From the NCBI RefSeq assembly GCF_030929505.1, contig NZ_JAVFVV010000001.1, forward strand, positions 186,001 to 250,000: a DNA stretch of 64,000 bases, read 5' to 3'. Source of the stretch: Mesorhizobium sp. LHD-90. Lineage in GTDB: Bacteria; Pseudomonadota; Alphaproteobacteria; Rhizobiales; Rhizobiaceae. The translations under genes and the position numbers were made by a program. Of the stretch, positions 1-10,075 are shown in pieces. The notes under the pieces are model-generated. The model had not been told where the DNA came from and searched no databases. It saw only the letters and a list, made by a program, of their open reading frames with translations. Position 1 is the stretch's first letter. Each line of letters starts with the position of its first letter.

Positions 1-2
1 AC

Positions 3-1514
3 GTGCTGGCCGACGAGAAGGACTGGGTGCTTTTCCTCGAGGAAAGCGACCTCGACGGACTGCCGGCCTTCGTGCGAGACGCGATGGCGCAGGCGGCTGA
101 GGCGCGTGGCCGCAAGGGCTTGTACGCGGTGACGCTGTCGCGCTCGATCTACGAACCTTTCACCAGCTACTCGGCCCGCCGCGACCTGCGCGAGCAGGCT
201 TGGAAGGCCTTCATCCGCCGTGGCGAGAACGGCGGCGAGACCGACAACGGCGCGGTGGTGGCGAAAACGCTGGCGCTGCGGGCGGAGAAGGCAAAGCTGC
301 TCGGCTATGAGAGCTACGCGGCGCTGAAACTCGACGACACGATGGCGAAGACGCCGAAGAACGTCCACGGCCTGCTCGATCCGGTGTGGCAGAAGGCGCG
401 CGAGAAGGCGGCCGGGGACCAGGCCGAGCTGCAGCGCATCGCGGCCGCCGCCGGCAGCAACGACACCATCGCCGGCTGGGACTGGCGTTTTTACCAGGAA
501 AAGCTGCGCGCCGAAAAATTCGCCTTCGACGAGGCGGAACTGAAGCCGTATCTGCAACTGGAGCGCATCATCGACGCCTGCTTCGACGTGGCCGGGAGAC
601 TGTTCGGCCTCTCTTTCGTTGAGCAGAAGGGCATAAAGGCTTGGCACGACGACGTGCGCACCTTCGCGATCAGGCGCAAGGACGGCAGCCAGCTCGGCCT
701 GTTTCTCGCCGACTATTTCGCGCGGCCGTCGAAGCGCTCGGGCGCCTGGATGAGCGCGCTCAAATCCGGCTACAAGCTTGGCAAGGGCTCAAGCCCGGTC
801 ATCTACAACATCATGAACTTCGCCAAGGCGCCGGAGGGCGAACCGGCATTGCTGTCGCTGGACGAAGCAAAAACGCTGTTCCACGAATTCGGCCATGCGC
901 TGCACGGCATGCTGACGGACGTGACCTGGCCGTCGGTGTCGGGCACTTCCGTCAGCCGCGACTTCGTCGAGTTGCCGTCGCAACTCTACGAACACTGGCT
1001 GACCGTGCCGGCGGTGCTGGAAAAGCACGCGCTGCACTACAAGACCGGAGCGCCGATGCCGAAGGCGCTCCTGGACAAGATGCTGGCGGCTAAGACTTTT
1101 GGGGCCGGCTTCGCGACGGTGGAGTTCACATCCTCCGCGCTGGTCGACATGGCCTATCACGCCCGCCCCGACGCGCCGGCCGACCCGCTCGCCTTCGAGG
1201 CGGAGACGCTGAAAGAACTGGAGATGCCGGACGCCATCGCCATGCGCCACCGCACGCCGCATTTCCAGCATGTGTTCGCCGGTGACGGATATTCAGCCGG
1301 CTACTATTCCTACATGTGGTCGGAAGTGCTGGACGCCGACGCTTTCGCCGCCTTCGAGGAGACCGGCGACGCGTTCAACCCGGTGCTGGCGGAAAAGTTG
1401 CGCGAAAATATCTATGCCGCCGGCGGGTCGAAGGATCCGGAAGAGCTTTACATGGCGTTCCGCGGAAAGATGCCGACGGCCGAGGCCATGATGGAAAAGC
1501 GCGGACTGACCTGA
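3..1514 (+). CDS. M3 family metallopeptidase (oligopeptidase A / Dcp type), 5'-truncated by window edge
   Basis: Cytoplasmic zinc endopeptidase or dipeptidyl carboxypeptidase that degrades short peptides. The zinc motif HEFGHALHGM is present (HExxH), and the third ligand Glu lies in DFVELPSQLYEHW about 25 residues later. The typical C-terminal motif with the substrate-positioning His/Tyr residues is seen as FAGDGYSAGYYSYMWSEVL. Only about 503 codons are visible, whereas family members are around 680 residues, so roughly the first quarter lies upstream of the window and the GTG at the edge is not a real start. It converges with the next gene, with only 5 bp between stop codons. Family assignment is firm; OpdA versus Dcp cannot be decided without the N-terminus. 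Confidence 0.93.
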   Translation: MLADEKDWVLFLEESDLDGLPAFVRDAMAQAAEARGRKGLYAVTLSRSIYEPFTSYSARRDLREQAWKAFIRRGENGGETDNGAVVAKTLALRAEKAKLLGYESYAALKLDDTMAKTPKNVHGLLDPVWQKAREKAAGDQAELQRIAAAAGSNDTIAGWDWRFYQEKLRAEKFAFDEAELKPYLQLERIIDACFDVAGRLFGLSFVEQKGIKAWHDDVRTFAIRRKDGSQLGLFLADYFARPSKRSGAWMSALKSGYKLGKGSSPVIYNIMNFAKAPEGEPALLSLDEAKTLFHEFGHALHGMLTDVTWPSVSGTSVSRDFVELPSQLYEHWLTVPAVLEKHALHYKTGAPMPKALLDKMLAAKTFGAGFATVEFTSSALVDMAYHARPDAPADPLAFEAETLKELEMPDAIAMRHRTPHFQHVFAGDGYSAGYYSYMWSEVLDADAFAAFEETGDAFNPVLAEKLRENIYAAGGSKDPEELYMAFRGKMPTAEAMMEKRGLT

Positions 1515-1519
1515 GAGGA

Positions 1520-1843
1520 TCAGTCGGGGTAGCAGGAAGCCGGCACGTTTGGCCACACGGCCTTGTCGCAGCCGGCGGCCTCGCGCTGCTTCCTGAAGGA
1601 GGCGCTGACCGGACCGGTGACCACCGGGTCCACGCCGTAAGGTGCATCGGCGAAGCGCTCGGCGACGTCCTCGCCATCCGCAGCCGGAGCACGGATCGGG
1701 GCCTTTTCGAGCGCGGCCCGGACGCCAGTTCGTTCGTCGGTGGGGGCAGCGGCGCCGGACGAGATCGCGGCGGCAGAAACGACGAGCGCGACGAAAGCCG
1801 CCGCCCATCCGAAATTTTTGCCGTTGCCGGTGAAGAAAGCCAT
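1520..1843 (-). CDS. small exported hypothetical protein (107 aa)
   Basis: Function not recognised. The N-terminus has a short polar stretch and then a hydrophobic Ala/Val-rich segment (about residues 13-32) that could be a signal peptide or membrane anchor, so the product is probably periplasmic. The mature part is Ala/Pro-rich and polar, and ends in a short segment with two cysteines (CDKAVWPNVPASCYPD) that could form a disulphide. It starts at an ATG whose reading frame has codon bias like its neighbours. It is a single gene, convergent with the M3 peptidase and separated by about 110 bp from the GNAT gene behind it. Confidence 0.6.
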   Translation of the reverse strand: MAFFTGNGKNFGWAAAFVALVVSAAAISSGAAAPTDERTGVRAALEKAPIRAPAADGEDVAERFADAPYGVDPVVTGPVSASFRKQREAAGCDKAVWPNVPASCYPD

Positions 1844-1957
1844 GGGAAAGAACCGCTGCGGCCGGAAATGGTTCCGAAGCCGTCAATAGACCGCATTAGA
1901 ACCAACTAAAGTTAAGAATCCCTTGCGAAAAGGTCGTCCCGAAGGGCAGGCGCCGGA

Positions 1958-2446
1958 TCACAGGTCGCGCGCAAAATAACGAACCGTCTTCGCGCCGCCG
2001 TGGATCGCAGCCTCGCCCACCGGCAGGAAACCGAGCGCGGCGTGAAAGGCGTCGGAAGCGGGGTTGGGCGGCTCGGCATTGACCTCGCAGGTGACGACCG
2101 CGTGGCCGGCCTCGGCGGCCTTGCGGAACAGGCTTTCGTAGAGCGCGCGCGCAAGACCGCGGCCGCGCGCCGTGGGTGAGACGGCCACGCGATCGACATA
2201 GACGAAGCGCCGATAGCGGTCGCGGAACCATTTGAAATTGGGGCTCCAATAGTCCGCGTCCTGATCGAAGGCGATGATGAAGGCGTCGCAATCGCCGATC
2301 GCCTCAGCGTGAAAGGCTTCTGCGATCAGATGGCGTAGCTCGTGCGGCTCGAGCCAGGAAAGCTCCGCCGCATGCGCGTTGTTGAGTTTCAGCACGGCGG
2401 CCTCGGACACCCCGGCCAGCGGCGTTGCATGGGTCGATAGCGTCAT
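1958..2446 (-). CDS. GNAT family N-acetyltransferase
   Basis: Predicted acetyl-CoA-dependent N-acetyltransferase of 162 residues, the usual size for a single GNAT fold. The acetyl-CoA pyrophosphate loop of motif A is visible as ARGRGLARALYESLF (Q/R-x-x-G-x-G/A), preceded by the beta4 strand YVDRVAVSPT and followed by a beta5 segment with conserved Asn/Pro (CEVNAEPPNPASDAFHAALGF). The C-terminal GFLPVGEAAIHGGAKTVRYFARDL resembles the substrate-side beta hairpin of small-molecule acetyltransferases. The substrate cannot be inferred. It is divergently transcribed from the short gene that leads the ku/ligD cassette. Confidence 0.85.
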   Translation of the reverse strand: MTLSTHATPLAGVSEAAVLKLNNAHAAELSWLEPHELRHLIAEAFHAEAIGDCDAFIIAFDQDADYWSPNFKWFRDRYRRFVYVDRVAVSPTARGRGLARALYESLFRKAAEAGHAVVTCEVNAEPPNPASDAFHAALGFLPVGEAAIHGGAKTVRYFARDL

Positions 2447-2570
2447 GCTGGTGTTTCCTTAGCGGCGGATACTGGCCGGGCACGTGCCATTTTCAGGGAA
2501 CCGCCGCAAGCGCCACGCGTTGTATGCGGTCTGGCCGCGCGCCGGACCGTTGTCATGCAGGAATTTCCCG

Positions 2571-2792
2571 ATGGACCAACGCGACCGCCTCATCCTCGCT
2601 TTGTCGGCTCTGGCCAATGCGGAACGGGAGGCCCGCGAGGCCTTGCAGGACGCGATCGCCGGCGGGGTGTTCTCGCCGGAGATGCGCGCTGCGCTGGCGG
2701 ACCGCAGCGGCTCTGCCGTCGGCGAGGAGGATATGGAGGCGGCGCGCGCCTTCCTGCCGCCGGAAAAGTCGAACCTGCGGCTGGACACCTGA
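2571..2792 (+). CDS. small hypothetical protein upstream of ku (73 aa)
   Basis: Function not recognised. The frame is open further upstream, but the ATG chosen begins a compact, helix-rich, acidic protein (MDQRDRLILALSALANAER...), whereas the upstream codons look like intergenic sequence. Its stop codon lies 3 bp before the ATG of ku, so it would be co-transcribed, and possibly translationally coupled, with the end-joining genes. No membrane segment or signal is seen. It could be an accessory or simply a hitchhiking ORF of the ku/ligD operon. Confidence 0.5.
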   Translation: MDQRDRLILALSALANAEREAREALQDAIAGGVFSPEMRAALADRSGSAVGEEDMEAARAFLPPEKSNLRLDT

Positions 2793-2795
2793 ACA

Positions 2796-3644
2796 ATGGC
2801 GCCGCGGCCCGCCTGGAGGGGATACCTCAAGCTTTCGCTGGTGACTTGCGCGGTCGAGCTGTCGAACGCCACCACGCAGAGCGAGAAGGTTTCGTTCCGG
2901 GTGATCAACCGCAAGACCGGCAATACGGTGAAGCGGCAATATGTCGATGCCGAGAGCGGCAAGCGGCTCGCCGACAAGGATGAGGTGAAAGGATACGAGA
3001 CCGGCACGGACGAGTACCTGCTGATCGAGGAGGAGGATATCGAGGCCGTCCAGATCGAGGCCTCGCACACGCTCAGCCTCGATGGTTTCGTCGGCAAGGG
3101 CGACATCGATCAGATCTACCTCGACACGCCCTATTACCTGGCGCCGGCCGACAAGGTATCGGAAGAGGCCTTTTCCGTCATCCGCGAGGCGCTGACGAAG
3201 AAGAAGATGGCCGGGCTGGCGCGCATCGTGCTCTACCGCCGCGAGCGGCCGGTGGTGATCGAACCGTTCGGCGCCGGCATGCTGTTGACCACGCTGCGCT
3301 ACGGCAGCACGGTGCGGCACGTCGGCGACGTGCTCGAGGAGGGTAAGAAGCCCGAGCTGGACGAGGAGATGATCGAGCTCGCCGAGCGTTTCATCGAGCG
3401 CCACAAGGGCAAGTTCGATCCGAGCACGTTCGAGGACCGCTATGAGACAGCGCTGCTCGAGTTGATCAAGTCGAAGAAGGCGGGGCGCAAGCCGCCGAAG
3501 GCCAAGCCCGCCGCGCCGAAACCTTCCAACGTCGTCAACCTGTTCGACGCGCTGAAGAAGAGCCTCGCCGGCGGTGACGACAATGGCGGAGACGGCAAGG
3601 CGCCGGCCAAGCGCACCGCTTCGGCGAAGGGTAAACACAAGTGA
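2796..3644 (+). CDS. ku: non-homologous end-joining protein Ku
   Basis: Bacterial Ku homodimer subunit, which forms a ring on double-strand DNA ends and recruits LigD. The 282-residue length is typical. The N-terminal WRGYLKLSLVTCAVELSNAT is the bacterial Ku start, followed by the beta-barrel with RVINRKTGNTVKRQYVD and the bridge region (DTPYYLAPADKVSEEAFSVIREAL), then the conserved GLARIVLYRRERPVVIEP strand. The C-terminus is a Lys/Ala/Pro-rich basic tail, the region thought to aid LigD contact and DNA threading. It is followed 152 bp later by ligD in the same direction. The context makes the function clear. Confidence 0.97.
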   Translation: MAPRPAWRGYLKLSLVTCAVELSNATTQSEKVSFRVINRKTGNTVKRQYVDAESGKRLADKDEVKGYETGTDEYLLIEEEDIEAVQIEASHTLSLDGFVGKGDIDQIYLDTPYYLAPADKVSEEAFSVIREALTKKKMAGLARIVLYRRERPVVIEPFGAGMLLTTLRYGSTVRHVGDVLEEGKKPELDEEMIELAERFIERHKGKFDPSTFEDRYETALLELIKSKKAGRKPPKAKPAAPKPSNVVNLFDALKKSLAGGDDNGGDGKAPAKRTASAKGKHK

Positions 3645-3796
3645 ACCGGTCTCCGTCCACGGCTTTGTCGCGGCGAGTCCGAGGCATGGATCCTCGACAC
3701 TCTCCGCTCCCTGCGGTCACTCACGAGGTTGGGAATGACGGGCTTCATCGGCCGTTATCGAAAATCTCGATCCTTCGTTGCGAGGGGGCGTAAAGC

Positions 3797-6319
3797 ATGC
3801 CGGCCGCGCACGATCCCCTCTCGACCTATCGCGCCAAGCGCGATTTTCGCATCACCAGCGAGCCCTCGGGCGAACAACGCCGCAAGGCGGAGAGGGCCGG
3901 GGGCGGAAAATTCGTCATCCACAAGCACGATGCAACCCGGCTGCACTACGATCTGCGTCTTGAGCACGACGGCGTGCTTTGGAGCTGGGCGGTGACGCGT
4001 GGCCCGAGCCCCGACCCGCATGAAAAGCGGCTGGCGGTGCATGTCGAGGACCATCCGCTCGACTATGGCAGTTTCGAGGGCGTGATCCCGGAAGGCCAGT
4101 ATGGGGCCGGCGCCGTCATCGTCTGGGACGAGGGCGAGTGGATGCCGGCGCACGATCCGGCCAGGGGCATGAAGAAGGGCCATATCGATTTCACGCTGAA
4201 GGGCAACAAGCTCAACGGCGAATGGCACCTCGTGCGGCTAAAACCCCGGCCAGGCGAGAAGAAGGACAACTGGCTGCTGATAAAGTCCAACGACGCCTTC
4301 GCTCGCCCCGGCGAGGACATTTTGCAGGACGCGCCGCAGTCGGTGGTAACCGGGCGCACCATCGAGGATGTCGCCGAGGGCAGGTCGGCGCGCGCCGACC
4401 GCAAACCGGCAAAGGCCAACGAGCGTTCGAAGGCGGCCGGCAAAGGCGCCGCGAAAAAGGCGGCGGCAGAAACCCCGGATTTCGTCGAGCCGATGCTGGC
4501 GACGCTGCGCAGGGAGCCGCCGGATGCTGGCGAGTGGCTGCACGAGGTGAAGTTCGACGGCTACCGCATCCAGGCGCATCTCGACGGCGGCAAGGTGAAG
4601 CTGCTTACCCGAAAGGGCCTCGACTGGACCCAAAAATTCGGCAAGTCGATCAGCGAGGCCGTGGCTGGGCTCGATTGCAAGAATGCTGTCGTCGACGGTG
4701 AGATCGTCGTGCTTGCCGACAAAGGTGTCGCCTCCTTCTCGGCGCTGCAGGCCGCGCTGTCGGGCAAGCACACCGACAAGATGATCTTCTACGTGTTCGA
4801 CCTGCTCTTCCTCGACGGGCAGGATCTGCGCGAGGAGCCGCTGGTCGAGCGCAAGGAGCGGCTCAGCGCGCTGATCGGCGAAAGCGACGGGCCGCTGCGC
4901 TACAGCGAACATTTCGTCGAGCCGGGCAAGACCATGCTGCGCCATGCCTGCCGCATGGGGCTGGAGGGCGTCGTCTCGAAACGCGCCGACGCGCCTTATG
5001 AGAGCGGCCGCAGCCTCGACTGGATCAAGTCGAAATGCACGAACCGCCAGGAATTCGTCATCGTCGGCTATGTACCCTCGAACGCCGCCGGACGTGGCGT
5101 GCGCTCGCTGCTGGTCGGCTACAACGAGAATGGCAAGCTGCGCTACGCCGGCCGGGTCGGCACCGGTTTTTCCAGCCGCATGGGCGACGAGTTGAAGCAG
5201 CGGATGGACCGGCTGAAGGCAAAATCCTCGCCCTTCGACAAGACGCCGCCCGGTCAGAAGGGTGCAATCTGGCTGAAACCCGAACTCGTCGCCGAGATCG
5301 AATTCCGAAGCTGGACGACAGACGGCATCATAAGGCACTCTTCCTTCCAGGGTTTTCGCGACGACAAGCCGGTCAAGGAAGTGGTGGCTGAAGTACCGGC
5401 GGCTGGCGTGGCGCCGGCAGGCGGCACGAAGGCCAAGGCCCGAAGACAGGCCAGCAAAGGAAGGCAGGACGCGGTGACGCTGTCACATCCGGAAAAGCTG
5501 CTGTGGCCGAAGGCCGGCGTGACCAAGCAGGGCCTGCTCGAGCACTACGAGGCGGTGTGGCCGCGCATGCAGCGTTTTGTCGTCGACCGGCCGCTCAGCC
5601 TGGTACGCGCGCCCGATGGCGTCGAGGGCCAGCGCTTCTTCCAGAAACACGCTTCAAAGGGCATGCACGAGTCGATCCGCAGGATGAAGGATCCCGAAGA
5701 CGGCGAGGAACTGCTCTACATCAGCGATTTCGAGGGGCTGTCGGCGCTGGTGCAGTTCGGCGTGGTCGAGATCCACATTTGGGGTGCGACCATCGAAAAG
5801 ATCGACACGCCGGACCAGGTTGTCTTCGACCTCGATCCGGACGAGGGGCTGGACGTCGAGGACGTGCGCAAGGCCACCTGGGCGGTGAAATGGAAGCTGG
5901 ACGAGCTAGAGCTGCCGAATTTTCTGAAAACATCCGGCGGCAAGGGATTTCACGTGGTCGTGCCCCTGAAGCCCAAGGCCGACTGGGCGGCGGTGAAAGG
6001 TTTTGCCCACGACTTCGCCCAGGCCATGGCGGAAAGCGAGCCGGACAAATACACCTCGACCCTGTCGAAGAAGGCCCGGACGGGCCGCATCTTCATCGAC
6101 TATCTGCGCAACGGTCGTGGCTCGACCACGGTCGCCCCCTTCTCGGCGCGCGGCAAGCCTGACGCAACGGTCTCCGTGCCAGTTCCGTGGGACATGCTCG
6201 ACGGGCTGACGCCTGACCATTTTGCCATCGGCAACAAGGCGCTGGAGAGGGCGCTGAAGGCGGCCGATCCGTGGGTCGGTTTCTTCGAGGCGGGAAGAGT
6301 ATTGACCTGGAAAGGTTGA
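3797..6319 (+). CDS. ligD: multifunctional DNA ligase D (phosphoesterase-ligase-polymerase)
   Basis: End-joining ligase partner of Ku, with all three activities in one 840-residue chain in the order PE-LIG-POL. The 3'-phosphoesterase domain covers about residues 15-180 (FVIHKHDATRLHYDLRLEHDG). After an Ala/Lys linker, the ATP-dependent ligase domain begins near 228; the adenylated lysine is K252 in EVKFDGYR, and later ligase motifs include EGVVSKR and DWIKSK. The archaeo-eukaryotic primase-type polymerase domain fills about residues 560-835, with the catalytic DLDPDEG motif, the TSGGKGFHV motif and FIDYLRNGRG. The start is an ATG 13 bp after a weak AT-rich leader. It forms one functional unit with ku. 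Confidence 0.97.
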   Translation: MPAAHDPLSTYRAKRDFRITSEPSGEQRRKAERAGGGKFVIHKHDATRLHYDLRLEHDGVLWSWAVTRGPSPDPHEKRLAVHVEDHPLDYGSFEGVIPEGQYGAGAVIVWDEGEWMPAHDPARGMKKGHIDFTLKGNKLNGEWHLVRLKPRPGEKKDNWLLIKSNDAFARPGEDILQDAPQSVVTGRTIEDVAEGRSARADRKPAKANERSKAAGKGAAKKAAAETPDFVEPMLATLRREPPDAGEWLHEVKFDGYRIQAHLDGGKVKLLTRKGLDWTQKFGKSISEAVAGLDCKNAVVDGEIVVLADKGVASFSALQAALSGKHTDKMIFYVFDLLFLDGQDLREEPLVERKERLSALIGESDGPLRYSEHFVEPGKTMLRHACRMGLEGVVSKRADAPYESGRSLDWIKSKCTNRQEFVIVGYVPSNAAGRGVRSLLVGYNENGKLRYAGRVGTGFSSRMGDELKQRMDRLKAKSSPFDKTPPGQKGAIWLKPELVAEIEFRSWTTDGIIRHSSFQGFRDDKPVKEVVAEVPAAGVAPAGGTKAKARRQASKGRQDAVTLSHPEKLLWPKAGVTKQGLLEHYEAVWPRMQRFVVDRPLSLVRAPDGVEGQRFFQKHASKGMHESIRRMKDPEDGEELLYISDFEGLSALVQFGVVEIHIWGATIEKIDTPDQVVFDLDPDEGLDVEDVRKATWAVKWKLDELELPNFLKTSGGKGFHVVVPLKPKADWAAVKGFAHDFAQAMAESEPDKYTSTLSKKARTGRIFIDYLRNGRGSTTVAPFSARGKPDATVSVPVPWDMLDGLTPDHFAIGNKALERALKAADPWVGFFEAGRVLTWKG

Positions 6320-6417
6320 GGCCAGCGGCTCTCGTCTTCGCGCTTGAGGCCCTTGAGATCGCAAACCTCGGATCGCCGTGTTTCACACGCCGGTCACGCC
6401 CGCGGTACGACCCGGCC

Positions 6418-7692
6418 TCAACTGCCGAACATGTTGGTGATGCGCTTGCCCACGCGGCCGAGGAGACCGGGCTTCTCTTCGGGCGCGGCCACGACCGCCT
6501 CGACCGGCGGCGGAGGCGGCGGGTTCTTGGCGGCCTCGGCGGCGGCAAGTTCGGCGGCCTTGGCCGCCGCCTTCTCCTGCTCGGCCTGGCGCTTGGCCGC
6601 GGCCTTTTCCTCGGCGATGCGCTTCTTCTCGGCCTCGGCGGCGTCCAGCGCCGCCATCTTGCGCCCGGCAGGCGAATCGATACGGCCCATGCGGCTGGTC
6701 TGCACGATCGACCCGGTCGCCGTCATCGACGGCGGCTCCACGGTGACGCGTTCGCCGCGCGCCCGCCGCTTGGTCCAGTCCGACACCAGCTTGGCTTCCT
6801 GGATGCCGAGAATGGCCGGTTTCGGCGGCTGCTTGTCGCTCGCGCTCATGGCGTGGCTGAACGCTGCGTCATAGCTGGTCTGGTAGGTCTGGTACGCCAT
6901 CCTCAGCGAATCGGGCTGGGCGACCGCCGGGCAGGCGCCGCTCGCCGTCAATGACTGGCCAGGGGCCGCAGCGTTGAAGACATAACGCTTCTCGCAGACG
7001 TCGACCTTGGGCGGGGTCTTGGTGATCTCGAAATAGTCGTAGCCTTCCTTCAGGTTCTTCCAGAAGGTGTAGTTCGGATCGTCACGGTAGCGCGCCATGT
7101 TGGCGGCGGTCATGCGGAAAGGGAAGGACTGGATCTGGAACTCGGTCTGGCCGCCTTTGAAGGATTCCCGCGCGATGGCGTAGATTTCCGTCATCTGCGA
7201 ATTGTTCATCGAAAAGCAGCCTGACGACGAGCAGGCGCCGTGCACCATCAGGTTAGAGCCTGTGCGGCCGTGAATGCGGTCGTAGGCATTGGGATAGCCG
7301 ATGTTGAAGGCCAGGTGATATCTCGAGTTCGGGTTCATCTGATGCGGGCGCACGGTATAGAACCCTTCGGGCGACTGGCGGTCGCCCTCGATGAATTTCG
7401 GCCCGAGCTTTCCCGACATCTTGCAGATCTCATAGGACGCCAGCAGGTCGTAGCGGCCGTTGGTCTTCTGCTTCCAGATCTCGACCTTGTTCTCTTCCTT
7501 GAAGACGCGCGCGACGATCGGCGAGCCGCGCGCCATGCTCTTGGACGCCATCACCTGGACGATCTTCTGCGGCAGCGGCGCATTGGCGTTGCCGCTCGAT
7601 CCGCTCACTTCGAGCGTCGATTCAGTGCAGCCGGCAACGCCAAGAGCGAGGGCGATCAGTCCGGCGCGGAGCAGTCGTGCGGTCATCGGCAT
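6418..7692 (-). CDS. L,D-transpeptidase (YkuD family) lipoprotein
   Basis: Predicted periplasmic murein L,D-transpeptidase of the YafK-like group. From the chosen ATG the protein has a lipoprotein signal with lipobox GVAGC (Cys at about residue 22). The catalytic motif is HGACSSSGCFSM, with the nucleophile Cys at about residue 159, giving a YkuD domain over about residues 60-190. The C-terminal third is a long Ala/Lys/Glu-rich predicted coiled coil (KKRIAEEKAAAKRQAEQEK) ending in PPPPPPVEAV and a basic tail, which may bind cell-wall or envelope partners. The frame stays open 66 bp upstream, but only this start (or the ATG two codons later) gives a proper signal sequence. It is a single gene. 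Confidence 0.88.
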   Translation of the reverse strand: MPMTARLLRAGLIALALGVAGCTESTLEVSGSSGNANAPLPQKIVQVMASKSMARGSPIVARVFKEENKVEIWKQKTNGRYDLLASYEICKMSGKLGPKFIEGDRQSPEGFYTVRPHQMNPNSRYHLAFNIGYPNAYDRIHGRTGSNLMVHGACSSSGCFSMNNSQMTEIYAIARESFKGGQTEFQIQSFPFRMTAANMARYRDDPNYTFWKNLKEGYDYFEITKTPPKVDVCEKRYVFNAAAPGQSLTASGACPAVAQPDSLRMAYQTYQTSYDAAFSHAMSASDKQPPKPAILGIQEAKLVSDWTKRRARGERVTVEPPSMTATGSIVQTSRMGRIDSPAGRKMAALDAAEAEKKRIAEEKAAAKRQAEQEKAAAKAAELAAAEAAKNPPPPPPVEAVVAAPEEKPGLLGRVGKRITNMFGS

Positions 7693-7896
7693 GCGTATCG
7701 GTGTCTGTCCAGTCTCACTCGCCGGCAAGTGCGAACAGGCCGGCATCCAGCGGACCATAGATCGGTTAACCTTGAAAATTGATTACCGCAAGGTTTAACC
7801 GATTGTCCCGCCACCCGCCCATTGAAGCGAACGAGGCGGCGAATTTGTGGCAAAAAGCGGGCGGCGATGCAAGTAGCGGCACCGGCTCGGGCGCGC

Positions 7897-8847
7897 TCAG
7901 AAGTTGCGGCCGATCGCCAGGTATTTTTCACGCCGCTGCTCGCGCAGATCCATGTTCGATCCGGCGAGATCGGTCAGCGCCTTGGCTATGGTGTCGCCCG
8001 CCGCGTCGATCACCGTTTCCGGCGACCGATGGGCGCCGCCGACCGGCTCGGGCACGATGCCGTCGATGATCTTCATGTCGAGCAGGTCCTGCGCGGTGAT
8101 CTTCATCGAGGTCGCGGCGTCGCGCGAGCGCGTCGTGTCGCGCCACAGGATCGAGGCCGCACCCTCAGGCGAGATCACGGAATAGATGGCGTGCTCCAGC
8201 ATGTAGACGCGGTTGGCGGTGGCGATGGCTATGGCCCCGCCGGAGCCGCCCTCGCCGATCACTACCGAGACCGACGGCACCTTCAGCGCCAGGCAGGCGG
8301 AGGTCGAGCGGGCGATGGCCTCCGCCTGGCCGCGTTCCTCGGCCTCGACGCCGGGATAGGCGCCGGCGGTGTCGACCAGCGTCAGGACCGGGATCTGGAA
8401 GCGGTCGGCAAGTTCCATCACCCGCACCGCCTTGCGGTAGCCCTCCGGGCGCGGCGAGCCGAAATTGTGCTTCAGCCGGCTCTTGGTGTCGGAACCCTTT
8501 TCCTGCCCGACCACGGCGATCGGCTCGCCGCGGAAGCGGCCGAAGCCGGCGATGATTGCATGGTCGTCGCCGAAGGCGCGGTCGCCGGCCAGCGGCGTGA
8601 AGTCCGCGATCAGCCTATCCAGGTAGTTGAGGCAGTGAGGCCGGTCCGGATGGCGGGCCACCTGCACCTTCTGCCAGGGGGTCAGCGCCTTGTACACCTC
8701 GCGCAGCGCGTCCCTGGAGCGCTTCTCCAGCCTGCCGATCTCCTCGGCGACATCGACCGCCTCGCCATTCTCGGCGAGTTTTTTCAGTTCGATGATTTTG
8801 CCTTCGAGATCGGCAACCGGTTTTTCGAAATCGAGATAATTGTACAT
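7897..8847 (-). CDS. accA: acetyl-CoA carboxylase carboxyltransferase subunit alpha
   Basis: Catalyses carboxyl transfer from biotin to acetyl-CoA together with AccD, the committed step of fatty acid synthesis. The 316-residue product from the start [17 protein letters not shown] matches the normal AccA length and beginning; an upstream in-frame ATG would add 27 non-conserved residues. Diagnostic segments include [22 protein letters not shown]-like sequence, [26 protein letters not shown] and the oxyanion region [32 protein letters not shown]. It lies just downstream of xerD on the same strand, with about 90 bp between them. No operon partner accD is visible nearby. Confidence 0.96.
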   Translation of the reverse strand: MYNYLDFEKPVADLEGKIIELKKLAENGEAVDVAEEIGRLEKRSRDALREVYKALTPWQKVQVARHPDRPHCLNYLDRLIADFTPLAGDRAFGDDHAIIAGFGRFRGEPIAVVGQEKGSDTKSRLKHNFGSPRPEGYRKAVRVMELADRFQIPVLTLVDTAGAYPGVEAEERGQAEAIARSTSACLALKVPSVSVVIGEGGSGGAIAIATANRVYMLEHAIYSVISPEGAASILWRDTTRSRDAATSMKITAQDLLDMKIIDGIVPEPVGGAHRSPETVIDAAGDTIAKALTDLAGSNMDLREQRREKYLAIGRNF

Positions 8848-8934
8848 GCGCTCTCGGACGTGCGAGCCCGTCGACTTGGGCCGGTGAACGGGGCTGGCGG
8901 CCGGCAAGCCGCTAAAATCCGCCTCCACATACCG

Positions 8935-9842
<908 letters not shown>

Positions 9843-9846
<4 letters not shown>

Positions 9847-9998
9847 GGCGAGGGCTTTGCGATCCTGTCCCCGATCGGAACGTCGACGATCATCTCGGTC
9901 TGGCGCGGCTTCACGAAGGTGGCGAGCGCGAACATCGCCGCGTAGGCGAGCACGACGACGATGCCCAGCGTCGTCAGAAACCGGAAGAGGGTCGGCAT
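9843..9998 (-). CDS. small single-pass membrane protein upstream of xerD (51 aa)
   Basis: A short protein beginning [19 protein letters not shown], with one N-terminal transmembrane helix (about residues 5-28) and a polar tail ending [14 protein letters not shown]. The frame is open further upstream, but that part is low-complexity Arg/Ala/Gly sequence antisense to the neighbouring gene, so the ATG used here is preferred. Its stop overlaps the xerD start by 4 bp. Function is unknown; I recall similar short membrane proteins next to xerD in other Rhizobiales, which would support it as a real gene. Confidence 0.7.
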
Positions 9999-10075
9999 CA
10001 AGCGACTCGGTCCCGTTGGTCCCCGCCCGTTATTGCCGCACGGCAGCCGAGGCGCAAGGGCGCGGCTGGTGCCCG

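Noticed and set aside
3645-3796. Repeat-like sequence between ku and ligD (ctccgctccctgcggtcactc)
   Set aside because: The style recalls rhizobial dispersed repeats, but no inverted or direct partner exists in this window, so it was not called.
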